64,000 bases of DNA from positions 1 through 64,000 of the forward strand of contig NHNW01000082.1 of the NCBI GenBank assembly GCA_002786025.1, read 5' to 3'. Positions 1 through 12,642 of this stretch are shown piece after piece. Each line of letters begins with the position of its first letter. Within the stretch, counting starts at the first letter, position 1. The notes under the pieces are model-generated. The model saw only the letters and a program-made list of their open reading frames with translations, was not told the origin of the DNA and searched no databases. The position numbers and the translations under genes were made by a program. This DNA comes from Zasmidium citrigriseum. Taxonomy: Eukaryota; Ascomycota; Dothideomycetes; Mycosphaerellales; Mycosphaerellaceae.

Positions 1-600
1 GGGCTAAAAGCTTATATCGGATAGCGGCTAGCCTTAATCCTCCCCTACGTAGATAGAGGCTAGAGACTAGCGCTATCCTAGATAAGGAGGCCTAATCGGT
101 AGCTACCCCGGGACCGCGTATAGTTGTTTTGAAGTTTAACGATAGATCTAGATTAATATTGAAGCTTCTAGTCCCAATCCGTAAGCTAGTAACGCCCCTT
201 TTCTCGTTTATACCCCGGCGGGGTACGAACTCCGGTTTTTGCCCCTACCGCTCCTATAACTTATCCCCGCCGCCCCGAGACAATAAGAATACTCTAGATC
301 CACCTGTAAAAGTCGCCTAAACCTTAGTCCTTTATCTACCCCTTAATTTACTTAAGCTAGCTGCCCGTACCCGCTTAGCCGCCTATACCCTTCCGAAACT
401 AACCTTTAGCGGCTAATTACGAGCTCGGGAATTATATAGATCAATTATAGGTGCCTTAGAAGCGTGCCTATTTACAGTTTGCTACGGATAATAACGCCGT
501 CGACGGCGGAAGGGCCCGCAATTTCTATAGTCCTCTAGGCTATATAAGCCCGCTAAACTTCCGACTACTTTCTCTCTACACTAGTACCGAATAACTACTC

Positions 601-3600
601 GGCGCACCCTCCGCTACCTCGTTACCCCTTTCCGATCTACCTTCTTTATTAACTTTATTAAGTTTATCTATATAGACTATCTATCCCCGCCGCTCCGCGA
701 TACCGTCCGCTATAGCTCCTCTTATAGGAGAAGGCGCTAATATTACTACCGCCGTTCCTAAAGATACTATCGCTAATATAATACTTACTCTTACTTAAGA
801 GGGAGAGGACGGTATCTATATAGGTAGCGCCCTCGGCGGTGCCGAATAGATCCGGCTACGACGCGACTAACTCGGCTTTAACGATATTACGAATACTATA
901 ATCGACAAGGTATTTAACGGCACCCTATAGGAGTTTAGCACTAGTATCGCGACATAGAAAGAGCGAGTTTAGAAGCGGGTCGCTTACTTTGTCTACGCTA
1001 TTCTAAACCTTAAGGTTCTCGCGGAAGCCGTTAATATCGATCTTGTCGTTAGTTCTCTAGAGAAAGCCTTCAGTTTAGAAGCTAAGAAGATTCTCGGAAG
1101 CCTTCCGGACAAGTTTACTATCGTCGGCCAAGCTCGCAAAGTCGGAAAAGAGGCCCGCAATCGCTACCGTAACATACTTCGTATAATATAGAGCTACTAG
1201 GGTGCCGCTAATATACGCCGTATTCTCTTCCGCGACTACACTAATACCGCCGCTCCGGAAGACAGATAGAAGCACCTCTAATCCTTTATCGCTAGGTTCA
1301 ATACGTAGAAGGAAGTAGCCCCTCTAATTTTAAAGGCTATTATCTAGCGTACTATTAATCGGAAGGGCAAAGAAGGTCTTAATAAAGAGTTCAAGCTTAT
1401 AAATTCTAACCTCTACACTCTAACTCGCGAGTAGAGAATAGATCGTATTAACGAGATTAACGCTATTAATCTCGATTCCCTACGGGTTAGATAGTTCGTT
1501 AACTTATAGGGTTAGGAGTTCACCTTATCTAAGTTTCTTTAGCTAAAGACGAGCTAAGGCCCGCCTCTACTAGCACCTTCGAGAAAGGACTAGGACAAGT
1601 CGAAGCCTATACCTCCGGATCCTAAGCCGGCTCCTAAGCTAGGCCCTAAGCCGGCCGACCCGAATATCCCTTAGCCTCCCCGCCGAAGCGGCCGCCTTAA
1701 TCCTCTACTAGTACCGTTAGATTCTAAGCCGCTTCCTAACCGGTCCCGCCCTCGGAACGATTCGATTAGTTCTAAGAAGTCGAACCCGCTACTACCTAGT
1801 ACACTATAGCGCTCCCGTAAAGCTACTCCCTAGCAGACGCTATATTCGAGACAGTCCAATCAATCCGCCTATTCTTAGCAGTCCGCACGCGAAGGTTTAT
1901 AAGTTTCGGATAGCTCGAGTCGCCTTAATAGCATACTCAAGTTTTACGAGCACTATAGCGATACTATATATACCTCCTTTATCGCCCTTATCGATAGTAA
2001 CACCGATCTTAAACTCTAATCGATCCTGCTAGACGACTAGAAGATCAAGATACTAGAGTTATACCGAGATAAGTGCGTAAAGGCTAGGGACGGTAACAAG
2101 GTCCTATGTCCTAAGCATAGGAAGCTACTCGCTAGCCTTATAGGTATATAGACTAAGTACGGCGGACTATATAATATCTTACAGAAGATACATAGTAGCC
2201 GCGGCAATCTCTATCGCTTTCGGCAAGAGAATCCGACTTTCTTTAGAAGCGACGGAATAAATACGGTCCCTTCTAACGCCCTCGGCCCCTATTACTTTAA
2301 GACAGGTGCTTAGTATAACGGCTATATTATTCCTAGTAACTAGGAGACCTTTAACCCGAAACTCCGCGATACCCTTACTAGGGCTCTCGGCCTCAACCTA
2401 TTAATACTAAACACTTGGAAGAGAGAAGGTAACATTATCGTTAGCGGTATCTTCGACTAGTAGTACGAGTACAAGAACAAAGATAGTAAGTCTATCTATA
2501 ATATTGTCCTCGAAGAAGTTCGGATATACCGCTAGTATACCCGGAAGATTCGAGGCCGAAGTAACTTTAGCTAGGGACGTACCTAACTCTTTTCTCTCGC
2601 CTAGCAGCTTATACGTCTAGACCCTATATACTATATACTCTATATACTACTTCGCCGCGACAAGACCCCCTTTCTTAACCCCTATCCCTACTATATTAAG
2701 GATTAGTATAGGGAGATAGGGAACGGGAAGAAGCCTACTAACTACTCCGACACCGGCTTTCGCTATATAGATAGTAACGTTAAGAAGATAAAAGCTGTTA
2801 GCGGAGGAGAGTTTATAATTCAAGGCTCGCTCTCCTTACTCGCTAAGAAAGCGCCGAACTACACCGAGCTAATACCTAGACTTTATCGGCCTAAGCTTTA
2901 GAACAAATAGATAGCTCGCCTCGATAGGGATATACCGGAGATAGTAGGCGGCAGAGTTCAGACTATCGATAACACTATATAGACTCTAGAGGATACGGCG
3001 AACACTAGATACGACTAGAAGCCTGTCCCCTATAAGAAGAGGCTAGATATCCGCGTATCTAAGCTAACCCTTCTATATAGAGCGCCTAGCGTCAAGCCTC
3101 CGAACGTCGATCGTACTAACCTCTTTCCCTAGTATACTAAAGTTAACCTATAGACTAGAGTACTAGAGATTAATAGTACTAGTAGCTAGGACGAGATAAG
3201 TCGGTCCTACCGTAAGCTTACCGCCCCGCCGAGAACCCTATCCGGCTACCCTAATCGATATAGCCGAATCCCTTTTAAGTTCCCCGCTACTATTAAGATA
3301 CGAGCTAATTAGGATATTAGTAAGGCTCTAACCTATTAGATAATATGGAGCGATCCTTAGGTTATTGCTACTTAGAGGAATATAATATAGCGTGTCGTTA
3401 ACTAGTATAGAGCTAGTAAGAATAAGGATAGTACGAATACTAGCTTTACCGACTTCCTTAAGGGCTATCGAAATAGCGCCGCTAGCGAATTCTTTACTCG
3501 TTAGAGCACAGTACAGCTCCTTAAGAAGAGGATCTTCGGTAAGTAGAAGAGCTTCTTCGAGAATAGCGGCGACTTTAGTAAGCTCCTACCTAAGGACGAG

Positions 3601-3756
3601 ACTAAGTTTGTCGAAGGCGAGGAGGGCGAGGAGGTCTCTTTTCTTAAGGAAAACTTTATAGACGGCGCTAGTAACACGGTTCCGCGCTAGGATAATAGCT
3701 AGGTAGTTTACACCCTACTAGGGTGCGAACTTAAAGGGCGATACTATACGACATAA
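601..3756 (+). pseudogene. Long RIP-inactivated element gene, family not recognised
   Basis: One reading frame (codons starting at positions equal to 1 modulo 3) can be followed without any frameshift from at least 772, probably from about 601, to a TAA at 3754-3756. It reads as a basic, protein-like sequence of roughly 950-1050 codons, interrupted by about 45 TAG and 5 TAA codons and no TGA (hand count from 901). TAG is what RIP makes from TGG and CAG. I saw no reverse-transcriptase, integrase or DDE motif and could not assign a family. A Pro-rich basic segment lies near 1590-1760. The start is uncertain because ATG codons have become ATA. It may be the main protein of the element or cargo carried by it. 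Confidence 0.7.
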
Positions 3757-4199
3757 ACGATATATAGATAATTTCTTTTGTTTGTAAGGCGTTTTAGTTC
3801 TTAACTTTGCGATAATAATATGTTAAGTCTACGGGTTAGACTTAAAAGCGAGGGAGGAAATATAGGCTAGTTAAGGACAGGCTATATTAGCTACCGAGGC
3901 TGCCGGCTACTAGCGCCGGCACCTGCCGGCCGGGCGTCTCTTTTGAGACGAAAGCGGCTTCTCTTCTTCCCTTTATTAGACATATATATACTGCTTTTTA
4001 GACACAGACAGATATAGTAAAATCCTATATACTAAACCTCTCGCCCTCCTCTTTTCTACTTATTATAGCTACTAAACCGACACAGCTACCTACCGAATCG
4101 TTTCTAGCTTAAGACGAATAGAGCTATGTCACACTACCTATACGAACCGACTACCTGTAACCTGCCTTTAGCTCTATTTTACTACTCGGCACCTATAGT

Positions 4200-4700
4200 A
4201 GGGTTAGACTATAGGCGCCGGGTTATACTATCTACGAGCGTCTAATAATATACTAGTAGTCGCGATTATAGGTACCTAGTATATAGCTAGTCTCGTCTAT
4301 ATTATACTTATCTTTAGGCTTAATAGTATACTACTCTCGGACTTCCTTAATAAGCTTAAACTACTCTATAATAGCCTTAGGGTTAGTACTAACGTCCCTT
4401 TAGTTACTATCTATCGCTCTAGCCTAAGTAATAACGAGATTCGGATCTTTATTAATCTACTAGCCTACCTAGCTATCGCTAATAGGCTTAAAGGTTTAAG
4501 GGTTATAATCCGAGCGTTTATAAAAGGTATAGTCTACCTAAGCTTATATATTATCTAGTAGTAGTAGAAACCCTAGATTAATAATCCTAAGGACGTATAT
4601 CTTTAGAGTAGCTCTTTTAAGTAGTATTAATCGATTCTCGTAATTATAGGCCTCTTATCTAAACTACTACTTACTAGTTTTATAATCTTAAAAGGTAGTA
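4200..4700 (-). pseudogene. Fot1/pogo-type (Tc1-mariner) transposase remnant, RIP-degraded
   Basis: On the minus strand one frame with several TAG stops carries, in order, the features of the CENP-B/pogo transposase family: a block resembling the helix-turn-helix to DDE linker ending in PNLVIT, then a P(K)AIIE-FKLI helix, then IKPKDKYNIDET at about 4288-4325. The last matches the (I/V)YN(M/F)DE(T/K)GF motif around the first catalytic Asp. A further short match, IVQPG, lies near 4215-4235. Similarity fades after that, so the second and third catalytic acids are not visible and the copy looks truncated as well as mutated. Family assignment rests on motif recognition only. Confidence 0.65.
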
Positions 4701-4970
4701 TAGAGGATCCTATATTCCTTCGTATAGGCGCGCTTTAAGGAGTATAGGCTAGCCTAGTATATAGTAATAGCTTGTCCTATTCGAATCTACTACTTCTTAT
4801 TAGATAATAACGACTAGAAGGGGTCGCTAGGTATAGTATTAGTAGATATATAGTAGTAGTTAGTATACTACTAAGGGAAGGAGTTATTAACGATTAAGAC
4901 GCGACGAAAGCGCGGCGCAACGGAGGTTTCCTATTTCGGACTAGCGCTTGCCTATTTGGGTTTAGCGCAC

Positions 4971-5785
4971 CGAGCGGCCGACTACCCGTCCGGCCGACTA
5001 CCTCCCGGGAGATGTTAGACTCTGAGAGGGTCTCCTTCCGAGATCTTCTCCCGACCAGCGAATCAAGTTGCCTTCCTCTTGCCGAGCCGACAGAAGATCG
5101 CGATCACCTCACCTCCTCACATCATCAAGAACAACATTACTTGAGCACTCAAAAAGGCCTTCTAGAACCAGCAAGACATCAGAAGCACACTATCGGAGGT
5201 ACAGCCCCACTAAGCAATGCATTCGACGGCTTCAGCAGTGTCAGAGGATCTCAAAATGGCCTTTCGGTTTCCGCCTCGTAATGTCTTTTCTTTTGTCTTC
5301 TTCAAGCTCTGCTAGCCCGAAAGTCTCTACCTCAACTATGATGTCCATCATCTCGGATCTGGCTACAGCGAGCGGCTTTGGCGCAGAAAGGAAGGTGGAT
5401 GTGCGAAATGGCTGCGGCTCAGGAGTACGTCCCTTCTCTTCTAGCTCCCAGAATCGAGCGTGTACAGGCTGACAATGAACGAGCAGCAGTATCAATGTCG
5501 AAAGACAATATGAACTCCACTGAAAGCAGTGTTCTTTTAGGCTCAGATCCTTCTGCATCGTGCTGCAAATCCACCCACCGGTTCGCCGGTAAAGACGCTA
5601 TTGTTCTGCCATGTACGTCTGCTGGTGACGATCTTTTGCACATGGCGACGCTATATGGTCAACCGGGAGCGGAGGTAGGTCGGTTGGCTTCTTTTTGACC
5701 TCATCTGTGCCCTTTCTATCTTTTACCTTCTTTCACCCGTGATTTTACACATCTTCCTACCTCATGGGGACGAGGCTTTGTCACC
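4971..5785. other. Intergenic stretch upstream of the esterase
   Basis: Ordinary, non-RIP sequence lies between the degraded element and the esterase start. Short open frames occur on both strands (for example 5012-5281 plus and 5241-5558 minus), but none has a recognisable domain, a clear start context or supporting splice signals. It most likely holds the promoter and 5' leader of the carboxylesterase. Confidence 0.5.
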
Positions 5786-7735
5786 ATGGCTCGCCGAATA
5801 CTGCTCGCCGCCCAGCTATTAGCAACACTCACATCTGCACTCCCTCAGCTGGGCGGTCTCCTCCCAGACTCTGATCCACAAGTCACCCTCGACTATGGCA
5901 CATTCAAAGGCAACCGCGCCTTCTCCGGCGTCTCCAGCTTTCTCGGAATGCCCTTCGCCAAAGCTGGCCGCCTGCAGAACCCGACTTTGATCTCCGCCGC
6001 AGACAGACTGCCCGGAGTGCAAGATGCCACGAGATATGGGAAAGCTTGTCCCCAACAAGAGCTGATTGCTTTGAATCCAGCTGTGGGAGGACTCCTGGGT
6101 GCTGTGGAGCAAGTGGCTTTTGCGCCCGTGAGCCAGCAAGGCGAGGATTGCTTGACGATTAATGTGCAGGTTCCGGCGGGTGTGAATGATACGAGCAAGT
6201 TGCCGGTTATGATGTGGATCTTTGGGGTAGGAAAACGTCTGCCCTTTATCTGAGAAACAGGGAAGTTGACATGATCACAGGGTGGCTACGAACTCGGATC
6301 AAGTGCTTCTCTTGGATCCGAGGCAACGGCAGTTCAAGGACTCATCTATCAAGGCGCGAGAATTGTTCAACGATCCATCGAAATGGGGCAACCCATCGTC
6401 TTCGTCTCGGCCAATTACCGTGTCAATGCCTTCGGAGGAATGGCCTCGCAGGAAATCACCGACGCAGGAGTCTCGAATCTTCACCTCAAAGACCAGCGGA
6501 CGGCGATGAAATGGATTCAGAAGTATATCACGAAGTTTGGCGGTGACAAGTCGAGAGTGATACTGTTTGGAGAGAGTGCTGGTTCAATGTCCATCGCCAC
6601 GCACATGGTTCTCAACAACGGCAACCCAGAAGGCCTTTTCCACGCAGGTATCATGGCCTCTGGAGGCATCGCCAAGTTCAAAGACTACCATCACGGCCAG
6701 CCAACATTTGATTTTATGGCCAGCTGCACGGGCTGCGGATCTGGCGATAAGCTCAGCTGTCTGAGGACAGTGGACTACAACAAGTTCTACAACTGTGTCC
6801 AACAGATTCCGAACTTCTTCACCTACTCGAGCACGGCCGTCCCGTGGTACCCGAGACCTGATGGGAAGTATCTCGTGGACTCTCCGCATCGACTTCTGCG
6901 ACAAGGAAAAGTGGCGAATATTCCTTTCATCATCGGAGATATGAAAGATGAAGGTACCTTATTCTCCGTCGAGCCGCAGCTCAACATAACCAACGACGAA
7001 GACTTCCAATCATTCTGTAAGACAAATATGGCCTTTTCACCACACAACGGACCCGACTGACATGATGTTCACAGGGAGGCAAAACTTCTTCCAAACCCTG
7101 ACTCCCGCCCAAATCCAGGCCTTCACCTCTCTCTACTCCCAAAATCCCGCCGACGGCTCTCCCTACGATACCGGTGACGCCAATGCAAGTGAGTATAACA
7201 CATAGAAGATCTGTCAAACGTAGACCTACGATAGCTAACATCCTCCTTCCCAGTCGGCCCCCAATACAAACGCCTCGCCTCCGCCGTCGGCGACTACACC
7301 TTCGAAGCCGGCCGCCGCGACCTCCTAAACTACACCCACGCATTCCGCGGCACCTCCCAAAAAACCTACACCTACCAACAGCAGCAATCCCTCTACCTCC
7401 TCTCTCAACTCCCCGGCGGTCTCTTCGCCAACCTCACAAACCTCCCCGTCCTAGGCTCTTTCCATGTCAGCGATGTGGTGTTGAACTCTTTTGGTTTGGT
7501 GCCGGGGAGTGTGAGTAAGAATACGAGGGATTTGATGAGTACGTATATTGCGTTTGTGAATTCCGGGGATCCGAATCGGCATGGGTTGAGTGGGTTGCCG
7601 GTGTGGCCAGAGTGGGATCCGACACAGAAGGGGATGTTCAAGTTTCAGGAGAGTGGGCCGACGGTTATTCGGGATGATTATAGGGAGAGGCAGATGGATT
7701 TTGTTAATGAGAATGCGGATACTTATGTTTACTAG
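5786..7735 (+). CDS. Secreted type-B carboxylesterase/lipase
   Basis: Alpha/beta-hydrolase of the cholinesterase/type-B carboxylesterase family, expected to hydrolyse carboxylic esters outside the cell. Four exons join in frame: 5786-6226, 6281-7016, 7075-7188 and 7254-7735, giving 590 residues. All three introns have GT donors and AG acceptors. An N-terminal hydrophobic stretch (about residues 1-19) is a signal peptide. The block EDCLTINV and the oxyanion-hole region at the first intron are typical. The nucleophile elbow GESAG places the catalytic Ser at about residue 246. The His in SFHVSDV at about residue 501 is the likely catalytic base; the acid is not assigned. Length matches the family. 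It begins only about 0.8 kb from a RIP-degraded repeat. The exact substrate cannot be told. Confidence 0.9.
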
Positions 7736-7811
7736 GAAGAGATGGACAACATCGAATGAACGAGACTGAGTACCGAAATGTTTATCTGTACGAGCGCGAA
7801 ATAAACGGAGG

Positions 7812-10800
7812 TTACCTCCCACCCGTAAAGACATACTGCACACAACCCGCCTGAATCGACCCTCCAATCCCCCCGTTATCACACCTCCTCCACACCTCCT
7901 CAAACAAGTCCGCACAACTTAGCCCAAACTCGCCCAGTGGCCAATCCGTCGGCTGTTCTCCTGAAGGGTCTCCATTTGTTCGGCACTCGAATTCGGACCA
8001 GCGGATATCGTAGACATAACTCACTCCGTTGACTGGGAAGTTCTCTTCGTCATCGCTGCCGCCCCCCGAGGCGGAGAAGTAGGTAATCGAGCGTCCGTCT
8101 TCGTTTTCACAGAATGCTCGGGCGCCGTCTCGGACGCCGGACTCACTGATGGGTGCGTGGCCGATGAAGTCTGCTGGGTCGTGGCAGACGGGTGGTTGGA
8201 TAATGAGAGGTCTGACGTCTGGGTCTGTGGTGCTCCAGACTGCTTCGACGAGCCAGATAGCACGGTTGGCTGAAATGTCACATTCTGCAGGCAAATCCTC
8301 GTCTCGTTCAACTGCGGTCACGCGCCATTCTGTTCCCTCGGGCATACTATCGCAGCGAACGCTGGCGCTAGATCCGTCTACCTCGAAGGCACAGTTCGTC
8401 CAGATCATACCTCCAGCGTCGAGCTCGAAGCCTGACGAACTCCACTGGTCTGGAACTTCGTTGCCCGACCAGTCTTGGTAGAAGTTGATGATGGTAGAGG
8501 GGCTCTCGCGGCAGACGAGTCCGTTGACCGCGACGTTGAGGTCTTGGATTGGTTGGTAGGTTGTTACGACGAAGGTAAGAAGGGTAGCGGTTGTTGGCCT
8601 TGGGGTGGGTGAGGAGGTTGCGGAGGTTGGAGGCGTTGCTGTGCTACGGCTGACCAACGTACTGAGTGTGGTAGGCTCCCTGGTCGACGCTGCAAGGCTG
8701 CTGCTAATGAGAGAGCAGGCGGGAGCAGTGTCTTCTCCTTCTTGGCGCTTTTGCTTACGATGTTTTTTCACTGGCAGTCCTGTGGCGATAGGGTCCTGAA
8801 TGGGTACCGGTAGTGGAATAGGATCGATCCGAATCGGTACCTGCCAATCATCCTGCGCCCGTGGTTCAGGAGTATCGATGTCCCCGATCCACAGTTTCCA
8901 GCCGGCGTACTGCGTCAAGCCACAGTCGAGTTCTTGGCCGTTGACGGTGATTGTGTCGAATGTTTGATTTTGTACTGGGTCATACTGGAAGAGCACTTTT
9001 CCAGACACTGCATCCGTGCTCTCCGATGTGTCTTTGTTCGTTGGTGTGTACGTGTGAATCTGTGCATTTGGGTCGAATGTTTGGGCCCAGGTGAGAAGTT
9101 GAGCGACTTCATCATCGTACCGATATACTCTTTCCTGGCCAGACGCAGCCTGAGAAGGCTCCACAGTGTAGCCATTCAGCAGTGGGTTGTAAGAGTATTG
9201 AGGCTGCTGACCGGTTCGTGCTGGGTCGAGATCTTCGACTCTATATCTTCCTCTGACCTGACATACCAGTGGATATAACATTGCGTCTTGCTCGTTGTCA
9301 TTGAAGTCCCAGTGAGTACCCTGAATTGGCTGATCATCCGAGGCGAAAATACCGTAATCACAAGGCAGCACAGGGTCCACTACTTCGCCATGTGGCCGCG
9401 GCGTGACAATGAAAACCCGGACGCCTCCTTCTTGGGCTGGGTCAAGTTCACGGCCTGGAGCTGCGAGAGCGTCGATACCGGGAAGCCAAGGTTGCCCAAA
9501 GTCATGAGAGCCGAATACTCGTATCACCTCTGGGCCACCGCTCGCCACACCTCCGCCTCCTGATGCTGCGCCAGGCAATATGTGGGCTGCAAAATCACTT
9601 GCCGTGGGGTTGTTCCATCCGTTGTAATTCTTCCCGAAGCCTGGATTCTCATACACTGTTGATTGATCTAGTCAGTATTGCAAACCAAGATGTGGATTGC
9701 AAGTGAAAACATACGATGACTCATGTAGACTCCCTTGCGAGAGGCAAAAACCATGGCAGTGCAGCCATATAATCCCTGGACGGACATGTAGAGACGCTCG
9801 TCATTTCTAAACACGCGGAAAGATGCAGAGGAGGATCCTCCATACTCTGCGCTGTCTCGAAGCGTGACTTTTATCAAGTTGGGCTCTCTGATCTGGGCCG
9901 TAAAGAAGTCTTGCCATGAAGGATAATTGGCAGGGACAGGCAAAGTTCGTTTCTCGTTGAAATTTGTCTCGTTACGCGGTGGCAGTGCATCTTGGCGTCG
10001 GAGCGGAGCGGCATCACTTGTTGCCTCCGGGGATGATGAGGTTGACCCGCAACATCCCCCTTGGCTGCAAACAAGAGCTCTTGTAGTTGACAGCGAGCTT
10101 GAAGGCGTACTGGCTGTGATCGTTGTCGTAGAGGCTGTGACGGTACAGCCGGTGATAGTCGAGGTGGCCGTGATACATCGTTCAGTACTTGACGAACTGA
10201 TCGTCAACGGAAAGCAGGTCACGAAGAGGTTCTGGGTCACGGAAGTGCCACTCGTGCATTCGCTCGAGGATGAGAATGTAGATGCTGGCGAAGATGTTGG
10301 CGAAGATGGAGGAGGTGTTTCAGTGGACGTGTCCGTTGGAGTCACCGTTGGAAGATTCGGATCCGGAGTGATCGGGGGAGGTATGATAACCGTATCATCA
10401 TCTTCTCCATCCTGGTCGTCATCATGATCTTCTTGGTCGTCGTTCTCGTCGTCTTCATCCTCGTTATCATCATCGTTCTCGTCATCTTCATCTTCCCCAT
10501 CCTCATCGTCAACGCCCTGTGTAGATGTTGGCGAAGTGGTGCTGGTGGTGGTCGAAGGGACGCCTTGGTTGTCGGTATTCGTAATTCCTGTTGTACTATC
10601 TTCCGGGATATCTGACGAAGACATAGAAGATTGGCCAGGCACCGAAGAAGTCTGCCCAGTCACGGGTGGGGTTGAAGATACAGGGGATTCGGTGGGGCTT
10701 GGTGATGTTTCTCCGGTCGCAGAAGGCGTAGTAGACGGAGTTGTCGAAGACGTGGCCTCTGTAGGTAAAGGCGAGCTCGGGATCAGCGAGGTGCCAGACG

Positions 10801-12298
10801 TCGATGGCTGAGATGCAGTGTCTATTGCTGTATTGGTGGTGGGAAATAGCGAAGAGGAGGGCTGGGGCTCAGTAGACGTGATCGAGTCTCCAGAGCTACT
10901 AGGTACGGAAGACGTATCGAGCCCAGATTGCGTTGTCGAACTTCCGGGTGTCGGAGTGGAGGATGGGTCGGAGGTCGGTACTCCAGGAACGCTGGTCGAA
11001 ATTGTACCTCCAGGGTTGTCACTCGAGGGCACTGTACTAGCCGTAGGATCTGTGCCCGATGGTTGTGTGATGTCTGAAGTCGACCCAGGAATCGATGAAG
11101 AGGGTGACAAGACAGCTGTTTCAGAGAATGATGGAACATCTGAAGCAGATTGAGAAATTGATGAAGACGTCGGAGGGACAACAGTCCCTGGTGATTGAGT
11201 AGTGTCAGCCGTGGAACCCGAGTCTGATGACGATGGGTCACTACCCGACGCTGTAGGGCTGGTCGATGATTGAGCAGACCCCTGATCAGTCGAACTTCCA
11301 GATACGCTTGTGGATGAAAGGCCAGAGGCTTGCTCTGTAGATTGCAAGCTGCTTTGTGCTGGTAGTATGATGCTTGACGTTCCAATGACCGAACCCGTTG
11401 GGAGGACGCTTTCAACAGTACTGGTACTTGACAGCGGTGATGCCGTAGATTGTCCTACTGGTAGAACAGTGGATGGATCCGATGAAGTCGTTGCGATACT
11501 GGAGTCCGTACCAGCTGTACCATTGGAAGTGGACGATGGGCCAGAGGCAGTGGTGGTAGCGGCAGATCCACCAGTCTGGCTGGCCGAGGTTGTGGATGAC
11601 ATAGACTCGTCCGTAGAGCCACCTGACGTGGTAGTAGGCGGGCTGGTCACCTGAGTGCCAGCAATGGTATCCGTCGATGATCTATCGGTAGTGATCGAGC
11701 TTACTCCTGTTGCTGAGGGTTCGATGGTCGAGGAACCAGGGGCAGGATCTGATGTTCCCTCAGTCGATGCTGAAGTCGATGTGTTGGCTGCATTCGACGT
11801 GTTAGAGGAGGTTGATGGTGGGCTCTCGCTCAACAAACTTGATTGTGGCGCATTGGAGCTCGAGGAAGCGATTTTGGTAATCGAGCTGACTGCTGGAGAT
11901 GCTTGCGACGCTCCACTGGCAGTAGAATCGCAACTGAAACTTCCAGCAGATTCCTCGCAGCTCGATGTTCGAGACCTAGTGAAGGTCAAAATCCGTGTGG
12001 AATTGAGTGATGTGGTGATTGAGGTCTGGCTCGTGGATCCTGAAGGCAGATTCGAAGAGGCGACCTGGGAAGTGGATGAGAGTGGCACATAGCTCTCCAG
12101 AGTCTTCGATGATGCAACGCTTGTGGTCTGGGTTTCGTAGATGACAGTCTCATAGTCTTGGTCAGTTGTCGGATATTCGGGAATTCCATACGCTGCAGGC
12201 AATTGCTCCTCGCTCGCCTGCGAAGACTGGGCACAGGCAGCCACGAAGAGAGTAACAAGTCCGATGAGCCGATACCAACATTGAAGATTTGTCTGCAT
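7812..12298 (-). CDS. Giant secreted Ser/Thr-rich, mucin-like protein
   Basis: Two exons, 9715-12298 and 7812-9655, join across a 59-base intron (donor GTATGT, branch-like ACTGAC, acceptor CAACAG) to give about 1,475 residues. A signal peptide (about residues 1-23) is followed by some 600 residues of Ser/Thr/Pro-rich sequence suited to heavy O-glycosylation. Then comes an almost pure Asp/Glu/Asn tract (DNA about 10395-10515), a Cys-containing Ser/Thr segment, and a globular part starting near LPVPANYPSWQDFF. That part has a conserved-looking block around YGCTAMVFASRKGVYMSH-LYENPGF at the splice junction. The C-terminal 300 residues contain about ten Cys. I recognise the style (fungal cell-wall or extracellular-matrix protein) but not a catalytic domain. 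Function unknown. Confidence 0.8.
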
Positions 12299-12642
12299 GT
12301 TCGCAACTAGCTGTGAGAGTAATCGAAAGAACGAATTCAGTCAGATTCTGATGGCCCAGTCGAGCGTATACTGCCTGCCGTTAGAGGCTCTTATATGATT
12401 TCTTCTCTTCATCTTGATTTCGTCGGGGTTGGTTCTTCACCGGTAGGCGCCATGCTAAGAAAGCTGAACTGCCAGTGGCTAAGTTTGCGAAACCAGTGTG
12501 CGTATGCAAGGTTCTGTCAAACGCATGTTCTCCTGAAGCCATGATGCCAGAAAGGGAATCAAATCCAGGAATGTCTTTGCGAAAGAAGAGGCCCTAGTCT
12601 TGGTGGTCGTACGAGCCGTAGCACAAAAGTTGGAAGCTGAAA
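12299..12642. other. Intergenic: promoter side of the mucin-like gene
   Basis: About 340 bases lie between the start of the mucin-like gene and the stop of the AlkB-like gene, both on the minus strand. No open frame of note; probably the promoter of the former and the 5' flank after the latter. Confidence 0.4.

Larger units (their letters stand above)
1..4970. mobile_element. RIP-degraded transposable-element island
   Basis: The whole stretch has a dinucleotide make-up unlike the rest of the window: CpA and TpG are rare while TpA, CTA and TAG are everywhere (the first 120 bases contain neither CA nor TG). That is the signature of repeat-induced point mutation, which turns CpA into TpA on both strands of duplicated DNA. 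Normal composition returns abruptly near 4,960-5,010. Inside are a broken plus-strand frame (about 601-3756) and a minus-strand Fot1/pogo-like remnant (about 4200-4700). The left edge runs off the window and I could not find terminal repeats, so the element type and boundaries are open. Seen directly: composition and stops. Known: RIP in Pezizomycotina. Inferred: repeat status elsewhere in the genome. Confidence 0.85.

Noticed and set aside
1..4970. A gene using TAG as a sense codon
   Set aside because: The TAG excess goes together with CpA/TpG depletion over coding and non-coding parts alike, which RIP explains; neighbouring genes use TAG as an ordinary stop.
5012..5698. Overlapping open frames on both strands upstream of the esterase
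   Set aside because: No domain, no splice support and mutual overlap; most likely leader and promoter DNA.
10822..11415. 197-codon minus-strand frame inside the mucin-like gene, and long plus-strand frames opposite it
   Set aside because: They are shadows of the Ser/Thr repeat composition in other frames.
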